Shown: in pieces, positions 26,679-35,134 of the stretch | Numbering within the stretch: position 1 is the first letter of the stretch | Layout of the letters: every line of letters starts with the position of its first letter | Origin: Corynebacterium pelargi | Lineage (GTDB): Bacteria > Actinomycetota > Actinomycetes > Mycobacteriales > Mycobacteriaceae | Direction of reading: 5' to 3' | NCBI RefSeq assembly: GCF_014635485.1 | Contig: NZ_BMCX01000001.1 | Location: 1 to 64,000 of the forward strand | Length of the DNA: 64,000 bases | Program-made: the position numbers and the translations under genes | Notes under the pieces: generated by a model | Told to the model about the DNA's origin: nothing | Seen by the model: the letters and a program-made list of their open reading frames with translations, nothing else | Database searches by the model: none

Positions 26679-28772
26679 TTAGAGGCCGAATACGCCGGAT
26701 AGCAACAGGTCGATGATCTTGATGCCAACGAAGGGCACGATCACGCCGCCGAGGCCGAAGATGGCCAGGTTGCGAGAAAGTAGGGAGGCCGCCGAACCAG
26801 CGCGGTACTTCACACCCTTGAGTGCCAAAGGAATCAGCGCGATGATCACCAAGGCGTTGAAGATCACGGCAGAGAGGATGGCGCTTTCAGGGGAGTGCAG
26901 CCGCATGATGTTCATCTTGTCCAGGCCGGGGAAGGCGAGAACGAACATGGCGGGGATGATGGCGAAGTACTTAGCAATGTCGTTGGCGATACTGAATGTG
27001 GTCAGCGCGCCGCGGGTGATCAGCAACTGCTTACCAATTCCCACGATGTCGATGAGCTTGGTGGGATCCGAATCCAGGTCCACCATGTTGCCGGCTTCCT
27101 TGGCCGCGGTCGTGCCGGTGTTCATGGCAACGCCCACATCGGCCTGTGCCAGTGCAGGTGCGTCATTGGTGCCGTCACCGGTCATGGCCACGAGGCGACC
27201 CTTGGCCTGCTCCTTGCGGATCAACTCGAGCTTATCTTCAGGGGTGGCCTCTGCGAGTACGTCGTCAACGCCGGCTTCCTTGGCAATGGCGTGTGCGGTC
27301 AGAGCATTATCGCCGGTAATCATCACCGTGCGGATACCCATCTTGCGCAGTTGCTTGAAGCGCTCGGTCATACCGGGCTTCACCACGTCTTTCAGGTGAA
27401 TAACACCCAACACGCGGGAGGTATTGGGGGAGGACTTGTGCCCGGCGCCGCACACCTCTGCCACCACCAGGGCGGTGCCGCCACTGTTGGAGATGTCGTT
27501 GACGATGTCTTCGGTTCCGGCGGGGATCTCGCCGCCTTGCTTCTTCACCATGCCGCAGACCTCAGAGGCTGCGCCCTTGAGAACCTTGCGGTCTTGGTCA
27601 GGCAGTTCGATGCCGCTCATGCGGGTCTGGGCACTGAAGGGAATGAATGTTGCCTGTGCGTAGTCCGACTCCGGAATGGTGGCCGTGGACTCTTGAGACA
27701 GGGTCACGATGGAGCGACCCTCGGGTGTCTCATCGGCGAGGGAGGCGAGCTGGCAGTCATACGCCAGTTGCTTCGGGTCGGTATCACCGGCTGGGACGAA
27801 CTCGGTGGCTTGGCGGTCACCGATGGTGATGGTGCCGGTCTTATCCAGCAGCAGCGTGGCGACGTCACCCGCGGCCTCAACCGCGCGACCGGACATGGCC
27901 AGCACGTTGTGCTGCACCAGGCGATCCATACCTGCGATACCGATGGCGGAGAGCAGAGCACCGATTGTGGTGGGGATCAGGCACACCAGCAGGGCGACGA
28001 GCACCACGGGAGACTGCTCGGCATTGTTGAACGCGGCCATGGGGGCCAAGGCGATGACGACGATGAGGAAGATCAAGGTCAGCACGTGCAGGAGGGTGCC
28101 CAAGGCCAATTCGTTGGGGGTCTTCTTGCGCTGTGCGCCTTCCACCAGGCCGATCATGCGGTCCATGAAGGACTCGCCGGGGCGGCTGGTGACCTTCACG
28201 GCGATGGCATCCGAAAGCACTCGGGTACCACCGGTGACGGCGCTGCGGTCGCCGCCGGATTCGCGAATCACTGGAGCGGACTCGCCGGTGACGGCGGACT
28301 CATCCACGGTCGCTGCACCATAGATCACGTCGCCATCGGCGGGGATGACCTCGCCTGCGACAACGAGCACCACATCGCCGGGGCTGAGAGCGTCGCTGGC
28401 GACTTCTTCTGTGTGGCCGGCGCGGCCTTGTGGGGTGTCGAGCGCTTGTTGCAGGGCAGCCGGGGCAGTATCGCCCACGAACTTCACGGCCGATGTTTCG
28501 GTACGCGACGCGCGCAGGGAGTCTGCTTGTGCCTTGCCGCGTCCTTCGGCGACGGCCTCGGCGAGCGTGGCGAATAGAACGGTCAGCCACAGCCATACCG
28601 TGATGGACCACGTGAAGAGCGATGGGTGCGCGATTGCGAGAACCAGTGTGAATGCCGCACCAACTTCCACCAAGAACATCACGGGGACGTTGATGAGGGA
28701 CGCGGGGTTCATTTTCTTGATTGCCAGGGGGAGCGCCTGACCCAGCTGGCTGGGGGAGAAGGAGTTTGTCAT
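26679..28772 (-). CDS. kdpB: KdpB, potassium-transporting P-type ATPase catalytic subunit
   Basis: KdpB hydrolyses ATP to drive K+ import through KdpA. The 697-residue P-type ATPase has the actuator motif TGES (162-165), the phosphorylated Asp310 in DKTGT, the TGDN motif and the hinge [21 protein letters not shown]. About seven transmembrane helices are visible. The start overlaps the kdpA stop by 4 bases (ATGA), so translation is coupled to kdpA. Confidence 0.97.
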   Translation of the reverse strand: MTNSFSPSQLGQALPLAIKKMNPASLINVPVMFLVEVGAAFTLVLAIAHPSLFTWSITVWLWLTVLFATLAEAVAEGRGKAQADSLRASRTETSAVKFVGDTAPAALQQALDTPQGRAGHTEEVASDALSPGDVVLVVAGEVIPADGDVIYGAATVDESAVTGESAPVIRESGGDRSAVTGGTRVLSDAIAVKVTSRPGESFMDRMIGLVEGAQRKKTPNELALGTLLHVLTLIFLIVVIALAPMAAFNNAEQSPVVLVALLVCLIPTTIGALLSAIGIAGMDRLVQHNVLAMSGRAVEAAGDVATLLLDKTGTITIGDRQATEFVPAGDTDPKQLAYDCQLASLADETPEGRSIVTLSQESTATIPESDYAQATFIPFSAQTRMSGIELPDQDRKVLKGAASEVCGMVKKQGGEIPAGTEDIVNDISNSGGTALVVAEVCGAGHKSSPNTSRVLGVIHLKDVVKPGMTERFKQLRKMGIRTVMITGDNALTAHAIAKEAGVDDVLAEATPEDKLELIRKEQAKGRLVAMTGDGTNDAPALAQADVGVAMNTGTTAAKEAGNMVDLDSDPTKLIDIVGIGKQLLITRGALTTFSIANDIAKYFAIIPAMFVLAFPGLDKMNIMRLHSPESAILSAVIFNALVIIALIPLALKGVKYRAGSAASLLSRNLAIFGLGGVIVPFVGIKIIDLLLSGVFGL

Positions 28773-30421
28773 GACAGGGCCTCCGTGAGTGGACCAAGAA
28801 CAAGCGTGGGCAGGAAGGTGAGGGCGCCGATAATGAGGGCCACACCGACGATCACGCCGACGAACTGCGGACGGTGGGTGGGCAGCGTGCCGGCCGTCTC
28901 GGGTGCAGGCTTTTGCTTAGCAAAGTCGCCGGCAAGAGCCAGCACCATAACGATGGGCAGGAATCGGCCAAGCAGCATGGCGCAACCGAGGGCCATGTTG
29001 AACCACCAGGTATCCGCACCGAAGCCTGCGAAGGCCGAACCGTTGTTGTTGGATGCGCTGGTAAAGGCGTAGACGATGTCGCTGAAGCCGTGGGGGCCAC
29101 TGGTTGATACGGAATCCAGGGTGCTGGGAAGCATCGTGGAGATTCCTACACCGAACAGCACCAGTGCCGGCATGACCAGGATGTAGAGACACACCTTGGT
29201 GATTTCTTTGACGCCGATGCGCTTGCCCAGGTACTCGGGGGTGCGACCGACCATGAGGCCAGCGATGAACACACCGAGGATTGCGACGATGAGCATGCCG
29301 TAGAGGCCGGAACCCACACCACCGGGGCTGATCTCGCCGAGCATCATGTTGAGCATGAGCATGCCACCTGCCAGCGGTGCGTAGCTGGAGTGGAAGCTGT
29401 CCACGGCACCCGTGGAGGTCATGGTGGTGGAGTTGGCAAAGAAGTTAGAAGGCAGTACGCCGAAACGTAGTTCCTTGCCTTCCATGCCGCCACCTTCAGA
29501 GAAGTTGAGTGCGTGTTCAGCAGAGGCGATCACTGCGAAGGATGCGACGAACAGGACGGCCATCGCAGCTAAGATTGCCCAGCCCTGGCGCTTATCTCGA
29601 ACCATGATGCCGAAGGTGCGGGTCAAGCTGACGGGGATGAGAAGGATGAGGAAGATTTCCAACATGTTGGTCCACATGTTGGGGTTTTCGTAGGGGTGGG
29701 CGGAGTTGGCGTTGAAGTAGCCACCGCCGTTGGTTCCCAGTTCCTTGATTACTTCTTGGGAAGCAACCGCACCACCGGGGATGGTCTGCTGGCCACCGGC
29801 GACGGTGTTGAAGGTCGTAGGTGCGTTGAAGTTTTGGATGACGCCGTTGGCCAAAAGAATGATGGCGCCGAGGGTGGCTACAGGCAAAAGGATGCGCAGC
29901 ACGGTGCGGGTGAGATCCACCCAGAAGTTACCGATCGTGCCGTCTCCCACCTTGTTGGCCAGGCCTCGAACGAGGGCGATGGCAACGGAGATACCAACAG
30001 CCGCAGATACGAAGTTCTGCACACCAAGACCAGCCATTTGGGTGAGCTGGGTCATGGCTTCTTCGCCGGAGTAGGACTGCCAGTTGGTGTTGGTGGTAAA
30101 GGACACCGCGGTGTTCCATGCCTGGTCTGGATCAACGGCTGACATGCCGTGATTCAGTGGCAGGAATTGCTGTGTGCGTTGTAGGAGGTAGAGGAAAAGG
30201 ACGGATACGGCGGAGAAAGCCATCACGGATGCGCTGTATTTCACCCAGTGCTGCTTGCCGTCTGCTTTCACACCGATGAGTCGGTAGAAGCCACGTTCAA
30301 TTGCTGTATCTTTCGGACTGTTTAAGGCCCATGCCATATAGCGACCCATGGGGAGGTAGGCCGCTGCTAGAGCCATGACAACCACTGCTACAGGGATCCA
30401 CCCTGTCCATGCGCCGCTCAT
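28769..30421 (-). CDS. kdpA: KdpA, potassium-transporting subunit
   Basis: KdpA is the channel-like subunit related to the SKT potassium transporters; it binds and passes K+. The 550-residue protein has about ten transmembrane helices and the four filter-like segments of the family, including [11 protein letters not shown] and [14 protein letters not shown]. It overlaps kdpF upstream and kdpB downstream, each by an ATGA junction. Length fits the family. Confidence 0.96.
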   Translation of the reverse strand: MSGAWTGWIPVAVVVMALAAAYLPMGRYMAWALNSPKDTAIERGFYRLIGVKADGKQHWVKYSASVMAFSAVSVLFLYLLQRTQQFLPLNHGMSAVDPDQAWNTAVSFTTNTNWQSYSGEEAMTQLTQMAGLGVQNFVSAAVGISVAIALVRGLANKVGDGTIGNFWVDLTRTVLRILLPVATLGAIILLANGVIQNFNAPTTFNTVAGGQQTIPGGAVASQEVIKELGTNGGGYFNANSAHPYENPNMWTNMLEIFLILLIPVSLTRTFGIMVRDKRQGWAILAAMAVLFVASFAVIASAEHALNFSEGGGMEGKELRFGVLPSNFFANSTTMTSTGAVDSFHSSYAPLAGGMLMLNMMLGEISPGGVGSGLYGMLIVAILGVFIAGLMVGRTPEYLGKRIGVKEITKVCLYILVMPALVLFGVGISTMLPSTLDSVSTSGPHGFSDIVYAFTSASNNNGSAFAGFGADTWWFNMALGCAMLLGRFLPIVMVLALAGDFAKQKPAPETAGTLPTHRPQFVGVIVGVALIIGALTFLPTLVLGPLTEALS

Positions 30422-30510
30422 GAGAATCGCTCCGGATTAATCAAAGCGACCAGCAAGTAGATGATCGCAAGAATTCCGAGGATGGCACCGATGATCAGTT
30501 CCCAGCTCAT
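30418..30510 (-). CDS. kdpF: KdpF, small subunit of the Kdp complex
   Basis: A 30-codon frame starts at ATG 30510 and stops with TGA overlapping the kdpA ATG by 4 bases. The peptide is one transmembrane helix (LIIGAILGILAIIYLLVALI) and ends NPERFS, the typical KdpF C-terminus. KdpF is a lipid-like stabiliser of KdpFABC. Size, sequence and place immediately before kdpA make the assignment firm although it is very short. Confidence 0.92.
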   Translation of the reverse strand: MSWELIIGAILGILAIIYLLVALINPERFS

Positions 30511-30593
30511 AGGTTATCCACCGCCTTCGCGACGGCCTGGACGCCAATGAACGCCAGGCATGTCACCACAATCAGAATGATGTCAGTAAGCAT
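30507..30593 (-). CDS. 28-aa membrane peptide coupled to kdpF
   Basis: A 28-codon frame begins at ATG 30593 and its TGA overlaps the kdpF ATG (ATGA). The peptide has one hydrophobic helix (IILIVVTCLAFIGVQAVAKA) and a short polar end VDNL. It is distinct from KdpF. From memory, short single-span ORFs with a similar pattern precede kdpF in other actinobacteria, but this could not be checked here. The ATGA junction and its place as the first frame of the operon make translation likely. Function is unknown; a regulatory or assembly subunit of the pump is possible. Confidence 0.6.
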   Translation of the reverse strand: MLTDIILIVVTCLAFIGVQAVAKAVDNL

Positions 30594-30602
30594 GAGGCAC
30601 AC

Positions 30603-30832
30603 TAAACCAGAGCAGTGTGGCACCCTGAGCGCTCTTTAACGCTTTCTTAACAACCCCCTGTCAAAATGCTGCCACGAGGATGTAAAGCAGGGGGTGCTGT
30701 GGGCCTGCGAATTATGAGCTAGCAGGTAGCTTTTCGACGCCATCTGCAGCAGATTTGCTCTGCCGACTTGCCGCTGGTTCTGCGCACATTGGGCTGGGCA
30801 CATGTGCTGAGACTGGCTCCGATAGAGGGGGG
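30603..30832 (+). repeat. direct repeat, copy 1 (kdp upstream region)
   Basis: About 205 bases from 30627 to 30832 match 33427-33635 on the same strand at roughly 92% identity by eye, with a 1-base indel. A weaker, gapped match extends left to 30603/33391. The copy covers the whole region between kdp and the toxin gene, including the TTAA direct repeat. It contains a 13-bp palindrome (ATCTGC-A-GCAGAT) and a small hairpin AGCTA/TAGCT followed by TTTT. Confidence 0.85.
30631..30651 (-). promoter_or_regulatory. putative KdpE operator, TTAA direct repeat
   Basis: Two near-identical blocks, GCTCTTTAAC and GCTTTCTTAAC, place TTAA motifs at 30636-30639 and 30647-30650. They are 11 bases apart, or one helical turn, as OmpR-family dimers require. 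The site lies about 40 bases before the first kdp start. Identity of the bound regulator is inferred. The same 20 bases recur at 33431-33450. Confidence 0.45.
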
Positions 30833-30833
30833 C

Positions 30834-31091
30834 TTAGCCGTAGTGGTAGCGGCAGGACGCGATACGAATCTCGCTGTCTATTGTGCTGTACACCAGGCGA
30901 TGTTCATCAGTGATGCGCCGTGACCAGTAGCCAGACAAACTGTGCTTGAGCGGTTCCGGTTTCCCGATGCCCTCGTTGCTATTGCGGTCGATGTCCTTGA
31001 TGAGTTGGTTGATGCGTTTCAACGTCCTGCGGTCTTGGGTTTGCCACCAGAGGTAGTCTTCCCAAGCGTTCTCATCCCAGACTAAGAGCAT
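30834..31091 (-). CDS. yoeB: YoeB/Txe-family toxin, ribosome-dependent mRNA endonuclease
   Basis: YoeB toxins cleave mRNA in the ribosomal A site and are neutralised by YefM. The 85-residue protein aligns with E. coli YoeB without large gaps, and the catalytic residues fall at the same numbers: Glu46, Arg65, His83 and Tyr84 (ending RYHYG). It follows its antitoxin gene by 1 base. Its stop codon touches the end of direct repeat copy 1, so the module sits at the edge of the repeat-flanked insert. All active-site residues are present, so it should be functional. Confidence 0.92.
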   Translation of the reverse strand: MLLVWDENAWEDYLWWQTQDRRTLKRINQLIKDIDRNSNEGIGKPEPLKHSLSGYWSRRITDEHRLVYSTIDSEIRIASCRYHYG

Positions 31092-31092
31092 C

Positions 31093-31347
31093 CTATTCCT
31101 CGATGAGAGAGTGCTCGCTGCCTCGGTTTGCCTCGAGCCTGTCTATCGACTCGAAAAGTCGACGGGCATTGGCTGGGGATCGAAGCAGGTAGGCGGTCTC
31201 TTTGAGGGATTCGTATTCTTCCAGGGATACGATAACGACTGATTCGTGGCCTGCGCGGGTGATGATCGTTTCCTCGCGGTCATTCACCACGTCATCGAGG
31301 ACTTTGGCGTAGTTCGCCCGCGACTCGGTGTAGTTCATTGTTTTCAT
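31093..31347 (-). CDS. yefM: YefM/Phd-family antitoxin
   Basis: This 84-residue protein has the Phd/YefM N-terminal DNA-binding fold (MNYTESRANYAKVLDDVVNDREETIITRAG) and a C-terminal toxin-binding tail (about 52-84). It neutralises the adjacent YoeB toxin and represses its own promoter. A TGTACA-containing operator lies 11-28 bases upstream of its start. It is translated just before the toxin, with a 1-base gap, the usual antitoxin-first order. Confidence 0.92.
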   Translation of the reverse strand: MKTMNYTESRANYAKVLDDVVNDREETIITRAGHESVVIVSLEEYESLKETAYLLRSPANARRLFESIDRLEANRGSEHSLIEE

Positions 31348-31357
31348 TGCGGCCTCC

Positions 31358-31375
31358 TGTACAGGAAACTGTACG
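31358..31375 (-). promoter_or_regulatory. YefM operator with TGTACA core motifs
   Basis: CCTGTACAGG (TGTACA at 31358-31363) and CTGTACGGG (TGTACG at 31370-31375) are spaced 12 bases centre to centre directly before yefM. In E. coli the YefM operator is built from TGTACA-core palindromes in a similar pair, so autoregulation is inferred to be conserved. Confidence 0.7.
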
Positions 31376-31434
31376 GGAGAATGTGGCTCATGACAATGGT
31401 GGCCTAGCCCGAGTCGTCGGGAACGTTGACGTCA

Positions 31435-32146
31435 CTAAGACGCCTGGGGTGTGGGGCGGCTGGTGGCGTCGGAGGAAAGAGAGGAACGGCGGTAAAGAGC
31501 ATGGGGGCGTGCGGACGCCGGGAGGATCGTGATGAGCGCCGGCGCGGTGCCGGCGCCAAGGAGAGTGCCCGCGAGAATGCCACTAAACCAGTGAACGCCC
31601 AGGTACAGGCGCGACGCCCCGACTGTCGCGATGGTGAGAGCCGCGATCGCGAGCACGACGAGCTCAAGGCGGCGGTGATAGCCCCGATAGCTCAAGAACA
31701 ACACGATGCTCTTCGCCAGGGCGTCAACGGCAGTGGCATGACCAAAGGGAAAAACGAAAATGCGTTTCAACCAGAATCTGGTGAAGCTCCGGTGGGCGAG
31801 AGTGCTCGAAGACGCGCTTGAACACCTGAGTAATGAAAGCTGATAGCGCAACGGCTGCGAGGATGTAGACACCGCTGCGCCACACCTTGGTCCACCACCA
31901 CACAACAACGCCGATGATCATCGAAAGAATCGTGGCCGAGAGGGGGTTGAAGAGGGAGGTGGCCGCGATCATCACTGTGGTGAACCACGAAGGACGGGCA
32001 TTGAGCAAACCGTGGTGGATGTCATTATCGCGAATGATGACGGCATCCCACTTAATGAGAAACCCGATGCAGATAGCCAAGGTTATCAAGGCTACCCCGG
32101 TGATGGCAGACGGGGTTCGGCCAAATCTCAACCCGGTGTTGATCAC
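31435..32146 (-). pseudogene. frameshifted PAP2-family phosphatase
   Basis: Two overlapping minus-strand frames together make one PAP2 (type 2 phosphatidic acid phosphatase) membrane protein of about 236 residues. The first frame (from 32146) carries four hydrophobic helices and motif 1, FKRVFEHSRPP, then leaves frame. The second frame carries motif 2 as FPFGHATAVD and motif 3, SRLYLGVHWFSG. A run of five A bases at 31750-31754 (T5 on the coding strand) is the likely frameshift point, with one T too many. Motif 2 has Phe instead of the usual Ser in PSGH, and motif 3 lacks the usual Asp. Both suggest decay, though a sequencing error in the homopolymer cannot be excluded. Confidence 0.75.
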
Positions 32147-32360
32147 GCTCGCTAACTAATTCATAGAGAGAAAGCGGATGAATGGATGTAAGCGGGTGAG
32201 GCTTGGAGGCAGGCAGTTGGCGGAGAGAACGATGATGATGAAAGGAATGACCGTTTATACAGCGCATGGAACCTGGGGAGTGCTAGTGTTCGTTTAACGT
32301 GGCTGGGGCGTCTTGTCTGATCATTCTTAGCCGGGCGGACATCTTGAGGTGTAGTGGAAA

Positions 32361-33272
32361 ATGAGCGACCGAGAATCTAAAACGTCGAATCCTAGAGGTC
32401 CTAACGATGGTGAAAATGGGGACTCGGAAGCGAAGGGCCCCAAGAAGGACATCCGTGGCATAGCCAAACAGGCTCGTGATGGCGTAGTCAACGTCGGCAA
32501 CATCGTGCAGGGAAAATTCAGCTACCGCGAGTTTGAAGATGCTTTTGGCAAAATGATGGCTCCAGCCAAGGCGGCCGCCCAAGCTGAAGTGCGGAACATC
32601 AGAGCGAAAAATCCTGAAATCACTTCCGAAGAGCTGCTTCGTAAGCTGAAGAAGCGTTTCGTTAGCCGTGTGACCTCCACTGGAGCCGCTGTTGGAGGCT
32701 CTGCGGCTCTCCCTGGAGTGGGCACCGTGGCGGCTCTTGGCGCAGCTTTAGGGGACGGAGCCGTTTCGGTGGGTTCCACCATGTTCTACGTGTACGCCGT
32801 CCTGGACGTCTTGGAACTGGATCTTGAGGACCTTGATTCAGAGAGGGCCTTCATTCTTACGGTACTTCTCGGGGGGTCGGGCTCGAGTACGGTGACGAGA
32901 ATTGCTGAACGAACGGGTGGCACTCTTGGCAAGAAGGTGGCGAAAAAAACGCCACGGGCTACCATTCAGCAGATCAACAAGGTGCTGGGCCGGAATTTCG
33001 TGACTAGGTACGGTTCCAGGCAGGGGATTGTCGTCCTTGGAAAGATTGCACCATTCGGCATAGGCGCGGCCATCGGTGCGGGTTTGAACTACGCACTGGC
33101 GCAGGCCGTCATCAAGGCGACAAATGCAACAGTTCGGGACGTCATCGCTGACCTGCCAACTCCAAGGCCAGACATTGAGGAGCTCATCATAACCGTGGAG
33201 GCTGAGGTTGTTGACGAAGATCAAGCTGATACTGCAGCGACGGTGCAAGAGCTCGATGAACCAAAGAGCTAG
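32361..33272 (+). CDS. EcsC-like protein of the accessory island
   Basis: This 303-residue protein has a hydrophilic charged N-terminus (1-40), a glycine/alanine-rich hydrophobic region (about 105-152, ALPGVGTVAALGAALGDG) and a second one at 220-253 (VVLGKIAPFGIGAAIGAGLNYALAQAVIKA). The second resembles the conserved end of EcsC-family proteins, where LIPxVGAxIGGxxN is typical. The C-terminus is acidic. ATG 32361 has GAGG upstream. It lies in the repeat-flanked insert, downstream of the PAP2 pseudogene on the opposite strand. The biochemical role of EcsC domains is not established; membrane association is likely. The family call is moderate. Confidence 0.55.
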   Translation: MSDRESKTSNPRGPNDGENGDSEAKGPKKDIRGIAKQARDGVVNVGNIVQGKFSYREFEDAFGKMMAPAKAAAQAEVRNIRAKNPEITSEELLRKLKKRFVSRVTSTGAAVGGSAALPGVGTVAALGAALGDGAVSVGSTMFYVYAVLDVLELDLEDLDSERAFILTVLLGGSGSSTVTRIAERTGGTLGKKVAKKTPRATIQQINKVLGRNFVTRYGSRQGIVVLGKIAPFGIGAAIGAGLNYALAQAVIKATNATVRDVIADLPTPRPDIEELIITVEAEVVDEDQADTAATVQELDEPKS

Positions 33273-33390
33273 GATGTCCCGTTGGAAGGGGGCGGGTGCG
33301 AGCGAGGCTCCGAATTATTCTTAGCTCCCGCCGGCTATTTTCTACCTCTCACGCACTTTGTTGAGGATGGGGCAGATTCCCTGGTTCTCG

Positions 33391-33635
33391 AACCAGAAAA
33401 TCCAGTGTGCTGTAACGGGGCTCCCAGAGCGCTCTTTAACGCTTTCTTAACAACCCCCCCGTCAAAATGCCGCCACGAGGATGCAAAGCAGGGGGTGCTG
33501 TGGGCCTGCGAATTATGAGCTAGCAGGTAGCTTTTCGACGCCATCTGCGGCAGATTTGCTCCGCCGACTTGTCACTGGTTCTGCGCACATTTGGCCGAGC
33601 CCTAGTGCTGAGACTGACTCCAATAGAGGGAGGGG
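33391..33635 (+). repeat. direct repeat, copy 2 (upstream of the HTH gene)
   Basis: This is the second copy of the kdp upstream sequence. From 33427 to 33635 it matches 30627-30832 at about 92%. Left of that, AACCAGA and CCAGTGTG blocks still match with gaps back to 33391. It keeps the TTAA direct repeat and the 13-bp palindrome (here ATCTGC-G-GCAGAT) but has no kdp gene beside it. It fills most of the 385-base gap between the EcsC-like gene and the next frame; the remaining 33273-33390 holds only the hairpin CTGGTTC-TC-GAACCAG, which runs into the copy (33381-33396). Confidence 0.85.
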
Positions 33636-33657
33636 TGCTTTGGGTATTGGGGTAGAG

Positions 33658-33744
33658 ATGAAACGCACAGCCCCCGGTTTGGCGATTATTGACCTAGAAG
33701 AAGCACTTTTGTCTATCAAGAAAGGCGCGGTATGCCGGCGCTGA
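33658..33744 (+). CDS. possible 28-aa leader ORF overlapping the HTH gene
   Basis: A frame of 28 codons starts at ATG 33658, just after direct repeat copy 2, and ends at TGA 33742-33744, overlapping the HTH gene start by 13 bases in another frame. The peptide (MKRTAPGLAIIDLEEALLSI and 8 more residues) has no recognisable domain. The overlap could couple translation, but the HTH gene has its own good ribosome site inside this frame. It may be chance. Confidence 0.25.
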   Translation: MKRTAPGLAIIDLEEALLSIKKGAVCRR

Positions 33745-34226
33745 CCAAGGAAATTGTGGCGGAGCTTTTAGCCAAAGGCATGAACCAAACGGCGATTGCG
33801 AAAGAATACGACGTGACCAGGCAATACGTTCACATTCTGGCAAAGCGTGCAGGTTATCAGCCCTTTAACTCTAGGCTCGTCCGAGACAACCTACCCTGGG
33901 AAGATATCTCCTCTGAACACGACGACAACGTCGTTTTTCAGGCCATGAGGCTGCATGCCCGAGTACGCGTAGGAGGTCGGGAGCAGATCCGAGGTAAGTC
34001 GCGCGACAAAGTCAACGCGATGTTTAGAAAGCTAATTCGCTTCAATCAGGTGATCGACTACGACCCTAGCTATCCTCCCATGCCCGGTCTTTCTGGGACT
34101 GGAGGCTTCGCTTATGTGCCACGGCAAGAAAGCGATGAGGATTATATGATCCGGATTAAGCCTGGCGTTCGGTTGACAGAAGAAGGCAAGAAGATCTGGA
34201 AGATGCCCAAAGAGCTGCTCGAATGA
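33732..34226 (+). CDS. HTH DNA-binding protein resembling actinophage immunity repressors
   Basis: The 164-residue protein begins with a helix-turn-helix (about residues 5-42, EIVAELLAKGMNQTAIAKEYDVTRQYVHILAKRAG). The remainder, with NLPWEDI, GGFAYVPR, DEDYMIRI and LTEEGKKIW, resembles from memory the C-terminal part of immunity repressors of mycobacteriophages and related phages; this could not be searched. AAGAAAGG lies 6 bases before ATG 33732. No integrase, excisionase or structural gene is near, so it would be an orphan left from a prophage or integrative element, consistent with the tRNA-Pro duplications downstream. Confidence 0.6.
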   Translation: MPALTKEIVAELLAKGMNQTAIAKEYDVTRQYVHILAKRAGYQPFNSRLVRDNLPWEDISSEHDDNVVFQAMRLHARVRVGGREQIRGKSRDKVNAMFRKLIRFNQVIDYDPSYPPMPGLSGTGGFAYVPRQESDEDYMIRIKPGVRLTEEGKKIWKMPKELLE

Positions 34227-34472
34227 GAAGGTATCTGGGGGGCACACCGGGGTTTGAATGCGGTGACCATACTGAGGCGCTCTAGCCGTGAACAGGATGC
34301 TTGGTTGCCACGAAAAACAGTGCGATTCTCAGTTCTGCAAGCAACGCCACACAAGGTTTAGATCGGCCAGAGAAGATAACGAAGCTCTGCCTGGGCAGTT
34401 CATGAAAAAGGGGTGAAGGCAACGTTGGGTTTATCCCGCATCGAAAGCTGAAGTACCACGAACCAAAAAGAA

Positions 34473-34505
34473 ATTGAGCCGGGTAATTAAACTACCCGGC
34501 TCAAT
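34473..34505 (-). terminator. perfect 13-bp hairpin, terminator on the minus strand
   Basis: ATTGAGCCGGGTA (34473-34485) pairs with TACCCGGCTCAAT (34493-34505) around a 7-base loop. On the minus strand it is followed by TTCTTTTT, the form of a strong intrinsic terminator. On the plus strand it precedes the small frame at 34527. Confidence 0.7.
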
Positions 34506-34526
34506 TTCCTAAGAGGGAGTATTTAC

Positions 34527-34631
34527 ATGTGTAAATACACACTCAACCAGTTTACCGATTTGGAGTTTACACCGGATTTAGGGTCATCGCTTGCAACGAC
34601 ACGCCGGAAGTGTGGAGGGGGCAAATTTTAA
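34527..34631 (+). CDS. possible 34-aa peptide in tandem unit A
   Basis: The frame ATG 34527 to TAA 34629-34631 has an AGAGGGAG ribosome-site-like run 8 bases upstream. The peptide starts MCKYTLNQF and ends in a basic, cysteine-containing RRKCGGGKF. The matching frame in unit B (35190-35210) stops after six codons (MCIYVL). No homology is recognised. The good ribosome site is the only positive evidence. Confidence 0.25.
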   Translation: MCKYTLNQFTDLEFTPDLGSSLATTRRKCGGGKF

Positions 34632-34727
34632 TGAGTTGTGTTCCCTCATTCGAAATCCATCAGTGGCAGTGGAATATAGAAAACGACCGTGGGGCCAGAA
34701 TTAAAAACTTCCGACCGCACGACTAGT

Positions 34728-34739
34728 AGTCGGACTGAC
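34728..34739. mobile_element. att-like duplicate of the tRNA-Pro 3' end
   Basis: GTCGGACTGACA is identical to 35390-35401, which covers the last 11 bases of tRNA-Pro plus one flanking base. Degraded terminator sequence lies beside it as in the real tRNA flank. Such duplicates of a tRNA 3' end are typical scars of integration by tyrosine-recombinase elements. No integrase gene remains in the window here. Confidence 0.5.
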
Positions 34740-35134
34740 ATCGCTTCCGAGGGTTGGGCCAACCTCCAAAGCGACGCTTCCTTTAAGACGGTTCGGGAGG
34801 CTATTCGCTTCAAGGATCGACGACTCAGATCTGTCGGCTGTAAAGATGGGCAATGGACCGCACTGGGTAGCGAGAGACGTGGCCGAAATGCTCGCCTCCA
34901 GTGGCGGAAAAGATGAACCCGCCGTCTAGATAATGGCGAAAATAGTAGGCGTTCAGTGTCGATCCTTGGTGGCGAGTAGCAACGCGTAGCGATTACCGAA
35001 GCGGGACCAAACTCAGCGAATCCTCGATTCAAGCGCCCGAAGGGTTTTAGGTGCCTAGAACAGCGTTTGGGAAAACAGGCCATGCCGGGGTCCTGGCAAT
35101 GGAACAGCACCAATGTAAAGGTGCCCCTAAAGGG

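Larger units (their letters stand above)
34473..34739 (+). repeat. tandem unit A, diverged copy of the tRNA-Pro flank
   Basis: Landmarks occur in the same order and at almost the same spacing as in unit B: hairpin, ATGTGTA (34527), GCAACGACACGCCGGA (34593-34608, identical in B), GTGGAATA-AGAAAA, a CCGTG-GGCC hairpin resembling the tRNA terminator, and GTCGGACTGACA (34728-34739). The offset between units is 645-663 bases. The terminator-like stem is degraded here. Confidence 0.6.

Noticed and set aside
34646-35113. 155-codon minus-strand frame in the island
   Set aside because: It crosses unit A and the tRNA-like duplicate, has no ribosome site or recognisable domain, and has Arg/Ser-rich composition typical of chance frames.
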